Source: Schoenoplectus triqueter (taxonomy: Eukaryota > Streptophyta > Magnoliopsida > Poales > Cyperaceae). Taken from it: a stretch of 33,814 nt of DNA. Shown in pieces: positions 30,443-33,814 of this stretch; the first letter of the stretch is position 1; each line of letters starts with the position of its first letter. The DNA is taken from positions 1 through 33,814 of the forward strand of contig CAXKVV010001508.1 in NCBI GenBank assembly GCA_964058805.1, given 5' to 3'. The translations under genes were made by a program, and so were the position numbers. Under the pieces are notes generated by a model. It did no database searches. It worked only from the letters and a program-made list of their open reading frames with translations, and was not told the DNA's origin.

Positions 30443-33400
30443 TCAAGGCCTGTGTTGTTGGGGTGCGTGGGTACTGAGAGCTGGAGCTGCAGTCTTTGTC
30501 GCATTACTCCTATGGTCGCCCATAGACTTCTTTATCTGCTCCCGTTCAAACAATCATTCAAATAAGTCTTTTTTTAAAAAAAAACTAAAATAAAATGTCA
30601 AAAAGAATAAGCATTTAAGGCAAAATCTTACCAGTGCAAGTCTCTCCCTGTGGATATCACTCACATTCTGCAATCCGAATCCCAAAGCCCATAAATTTCA
30701 ATATATAGTTGTCTAAAAGTTTCCTTCGGAAAAGAATAAAAGAAAGACAAGATATTTGCATAAATTCATTACGAAGAATTGGAATCACCTGCTTCCTGTA
30801 CAACTTGATGTCATCACCACTGAAACCAGGCAGTGTTATGTTCCAATTTTTCTCTGCATACAGTACCACACTTATAAGCCTATGTCCCTCTTTTATTATT
30901 TTTTTTTCCAGACAAGAGAAGATAAACACTTTGAAAAATCCTAAGATACATACCAGCATGGAGGAGTATGTCTTTACTCTCAAGTGTGGTCGATTTTCTA
31001 TGCTTAGCCAATGAGCAAGCAAATGTTGTTAGCTACAAATATAAAATCTGTTAGGAACAAACAATATATGGTGAAAGTGTGACAACTAATCTAGTGTGCA
31101 CCTCGATTCATGATGTGGCTTTCCTTAATCTCCCAAAATTTTATTTTCAAAAACACTCAAAGACAATATATGACCATGACTTACAGACTCAACAAAATCT
31201 TCAGCGATTTCAATCAGAGAATCTTCCACATCAGCTTCCAATTTCTCAGATGGATCAATCTGCCAAAAGTTCAAATCTGTTTCAATTTTAACTATAAAAT
31301 TGGAACTTGATGATAAAATCGACAGAATTTTTTTCTAGTAAATAAAAAAATAAAAAAATAAAAGCGGATTCTGGGTTGATTTACTACATAGCTAGGCCCG
31401 AGTCTTTGTTCCGGGTCCAGCTTCCGGACCCGAAACTAAGTTTTGGTCCCAGCTCTCCTCACCGAAATGTCATACAGCAATCACAATCAATTTTTCAAAC
31501 AACTTTCCCTGAAAGGGATTATACGCAAAAAGGAAAATAGGAACCCAGAAAGAGTTTTTAAAAAACGAGTCAAATACTTTAATGGCATGTTGTTGCCTGT
31601 GTTGTTTGCCACTTGGAAATAGACAGAAAATGACAGAGAGAGGTTCTGTGAATGAGAAGACGAAATACTATGACATGAGTGCATATGCACAAGGTCTGTG
31701 AACCCCATCTTGAAGCGGTCATCTTAAGAAAACAAATAATATAATATATATTTTTTAATGTATCCGATCTTGGCTCCATCCAATGGTCATGCAGCCCCTA
31801 GGGGCCTAGAGTCTTACTTTTTTATTCAATCAAATATCCTCGAGGCTGGAGCTCCTGACCATCTACAACCGCGCACCAGCTGTCTGTGGGTCCTGGCGTA
31901 CTGCAGTCAGTGTGTCTGGATTCTACGTGACGCTTTCCTACTGAAACCTTCATGCTGATGTGAACAAGTAACCATGCAACACTTGTCTGCACCTATTTCT
32001 GATCATTTGGGATGCAGAGGATCTACAGACAGATTAAAGTAGGGGCCTATGGACTGTTATCAGAAAGTGGGGGCCTGTGGAGTATAATCTATCTTTTTAG
32101 CAATGGAGGAAGTGAATATTGCTTTTTTTTGAGAATTTCGAGTTGGGACTAGGGGTGTCAATTATTGACCCGATATGACAGGTTAACCCGACCCGAACCT
32201 GACCCGACCCGACCCGACGTGACCCGAAGATAAATAGATCGGGTATGGGTTTAATAATTTTGACCTGAATCAGGTCGGGTCGGGTTGACCCGAATCTGAC
32301 CCGACCCGATTAATTATGTTTTAGGAAGTAATTTTGTGATTTTGGTATCAATTAAGCTTAAATATACACTAATTAAGATTAATTATAAATTAATTAATAT
32401 TGACTTGCTTAAAATTATAAAAAAAGTAATTAATAAATATTTAATTATTTTACACGGGTCGGGTTGGGTCCACCCATGACCCGATCGGATCGGGTATGGG
32501 TCAAGATTTTTTGACCTAAATTTAAATGGGTTGGGTTCAGGTCGGGTCAAGAAAAATAATAAAATAATATGATCCTACCCGAACCCGACCTGTTGACCCC
32601 CTTAGCTGGGACTGAAACTTTGTTTCAGGTCCGGGAGCTGGACCCGGAACAAAGAGTTGGGTCTGGCTATGCATGTAAAAAACCAAGTAATCAACCCAAA
32701 ATTCACTTTTCATTTTTTTTTAATTTACTAAAAAACAATCTGTAAAATCAATGTACAACAGAATGGTATTAGACAATAGGTGCAGCAAAGAATGCACTCA
32801 CCTGGGAGAACAAGTCCTGGATAGTTTTCTTAGTGATAATCTTATCGCTAGAGTCAGGTACATCAACATTAGTCAAACCCATCTCCCCTCCTAGTGGGAG
32901 CACACCACCACCTGCAAGAACTCTAGACGTCTGCTGTAGAAAGGGAGATGTCTGGGGCTGGGGTGGAAAGGGTGTGTTCTGTGGAGTTTGCTGCAAGTGT
33001 TGCATCGGGCCATGGTACAATGGCCTTGTTTGTTGTAAAGTTTGAGGTGGCCTCTGCTGTGGTGATCTAAATGGTGATGCAGAAGGAGCAGGCATAGAAG
33101 GAGGCCCATGCATTTGCATTTGCATTTGCTGTACTAGGGATGATGCTGGTGGCCCACTAGGAGAAGGCATGGAAGAAGTCGGTCTTGACATGCCCTGAGC
33201 TGCCATTCTTTGCTATAAATCAGTACAAGAAAGAGAATGAAGGCCAAATTGATAGAATGAATTTGATGCATTGTTAAAAGAGATCACCACAATCCAGGAC
33301 TCCATTAATCCTTATGTACCAAACAAAAAGAAAATTTGCTACCACAATGAATACTAGGAGGAAAAAAAGATGAAGATACCAATTATTGCTTGTTAATTAC

Positions 33401-33565
33401 CTGTTGGTTGAAAGCAGGGTTTGAAGAGGTAGGTGGAGTTAATCTTATAGGAGTTTGGCCAGGCCGCTGAGGCTGAGAAGTAGTAGGTCCAGTTGGTCGC
33501 AATTGACCCGCATTAAGAGAAGCAAACGTGCCAATGTTTTGAATACCAGGAGATGTTGATCTAAC
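30443..33565 (-). CDS. TAF12: TFIID/SAGA subunit TAF12, 5'-partial
   Basis: Seven exons assembled on the minus strand: 33565-33401, 33212-32802, 31259-31185, 31032-30954, 30853-30789, 30667-30632 and 30535-30443 (stop TGA). All introns are GT-AG and the frame holds for 307 codons. Earlier exons lie beyond the right edge. The N-terminal part is Pro/Gln/Ser-rich, with [18 protein letters not shown] low complexity. The histone fold begins at [10 protein letters not shown] and continues as [37 protein letters not shown] and LESKDILLH. It is followed by the diagnostic [22 protein letters not shown] and [18 protein letters not shown]12 pairs with TAF4 through the histone fold in TFIID (and in SAGA) in the nucleus. 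Arabidopsis has TAF12 and TAF12b (EER4); which of these matches is not decided. The tail after IKKSM is short (about 26 residues). Confidence 0.93.
31322..32743. mobile_element. Long-inverted-repeat element inside a TAF12 intron
   Basis: The left arm is 31322-31455 and the right arm 32604-32743. They are inverted copies over about 135-140 bp with small indels. Shared blocks are TAGTAAAT, CTGGGTTGATT/TTGGGTTGATT, CTTTGTTCCGGGTCCAGCT, CCGGACC and GTCCCAGCT. The hexamer AAAATC occurs beside both outer ends, offset by one base. The interior (31460-32140) has no coding frame. The whole lies in the 1.54-kb intron 31260-32801 and contains a younger nested element. It may be a single TIR element or two opposing copies of a short repeat. 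Confidence 0.65.
32151..32603. mobile_element. GACCCG-rich MITE nested in the intronic element
   Basis: The termini AGGGGTGTCAA (left) and AAGGGGGTCAA (right, on the other strand) match at 9 of 11 positions. They are flanked by AGTTGGGACT (32141-32150) and AGCTGGGACT (32604-32613), a target duplication of 8-10 bp with one mismatch. Subterminal arrays of GACCCGACCCG and CGGGTCGGGT surround an AT-rich core. The duplication length fits hAT (8 bp) or Mutator-like (9-10 bp) elements. The target is the inner edge of the host element's right arm, so the insertion is younger than the host element. Confidence 0.8.
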
Positions 33566-33814
33566 CTAAAGAAGAAATTATGGTAAACTCTGCAGATTTT
33601 ACACTCTATAACACAACAAAGGAACAAAATGGAGTCACAGCACAGAGAAATGGATGATTCATTAAATTGATGTCAGTTTTTATCCACTCATTATTCTAAA
33701 CATCATCTAAAAACTGACATAAAAGCATAATTACAACCATTCTACTGTAAACCAATTTAATAGGTCAAACTACAGGTGCTTTGAATATTAACAATGTTTT
33801 GCCCCTTTGTCAAC
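33566..33814. other. TAF12 intron, cut by the window edge
   Basis: Intronic sequence upstream of the first visible TAF12 exon on the minus strand; its acceptor is TTTCTTCTTTAG|GTTAGA at 33566. The donor and any upstream exons lie outside the window. Confidence 0.6.

Noticed and set aside
30657..31022. 121-residue minus-strand frame read as a single protein
   Set aside because: It reads through introns of TAF12. Parts of it are two true exons joined by intronic sequence, and are described under TAF12.
31795..31806. GCCCCTAGGGGC palindrome inside the intronic element
   Set aside because: A perfect 12-bp palindrome, but isolated, with no paired copy or known role.

Overview
This is nuclear DNA from a flowering plant, most likely a eudicot. 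The window is very AT-rich. Its genes carry GT-AG introns with U-rich acceptors, and its protein families are typical of plants (GT29 sialyltransferase-like, A20/AN1 stress-associated protein, plant-type TAF12). The intergenic DNA is full of small non-autonomous transposons: Helitrons, foldback MITEs and an LTR-like remnant. Genus cannot be read from the sequence alone.

Four protein genes can be supported, all on the minus strand. (1) An intronless GT29 sialyltransferase-like glycosyltransferase at 6597-7721 (374 aa). (2) An A20/AN1 zinc-finger stress-associated protein at 24089-24592 (167 aa) with a probable 5'UTR intron. (3) A five-exon class I SAM-dependent methyltransferase at 27926-29531 (376 aa, spliced by hand, every junction in frame). 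(4) TAF12, the TFIID/SAGA histone-fold subunit, at 30443-33565. Seven coding exons of TAF12 (307 codons plus stop) lie in the window and its 5' end lies beyond the right edge. Genes 3 and 4 are tandem, about 0.9 kb apart. The genes are functionally independent; there is no operon or pathway cluster.

Layout: 1-5670 is gene-free repeat-rich DNA (Helitron-like copies, a foldback element and a CGTGTC-rich terminal-inverted-repeat element). 5671-9697 holds the GT29 gene flanked by two copies, about 95% identical, of one non-autonomous Helitron; the upstream copy sits inside a long ATT-type microsatellite. 9700-23300 is a 13.6 kb gene desert with GATCGG/GACCCG-rich MITEs, an LTR-like remnant and two clusters of long-palindrome MITEs joined by TA/GA microsatellites. 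23300-33814 is the gene-rich part. The third intron from the right in TAF12 (31260-32801) carries a 1.4 kb element with inverted arms of about 135-140 bp, and that element has itself received another MITE.

The most unusual observation is a recurring module. Foldback family A, a TA/GA(TG) microsatellite and foldback family C occur in the same order and orientation at 16.9-17.7 kb and 21.1-22.3 kb, and the second copy has a third foldback family (B) between them. No new protein-coding system was found.
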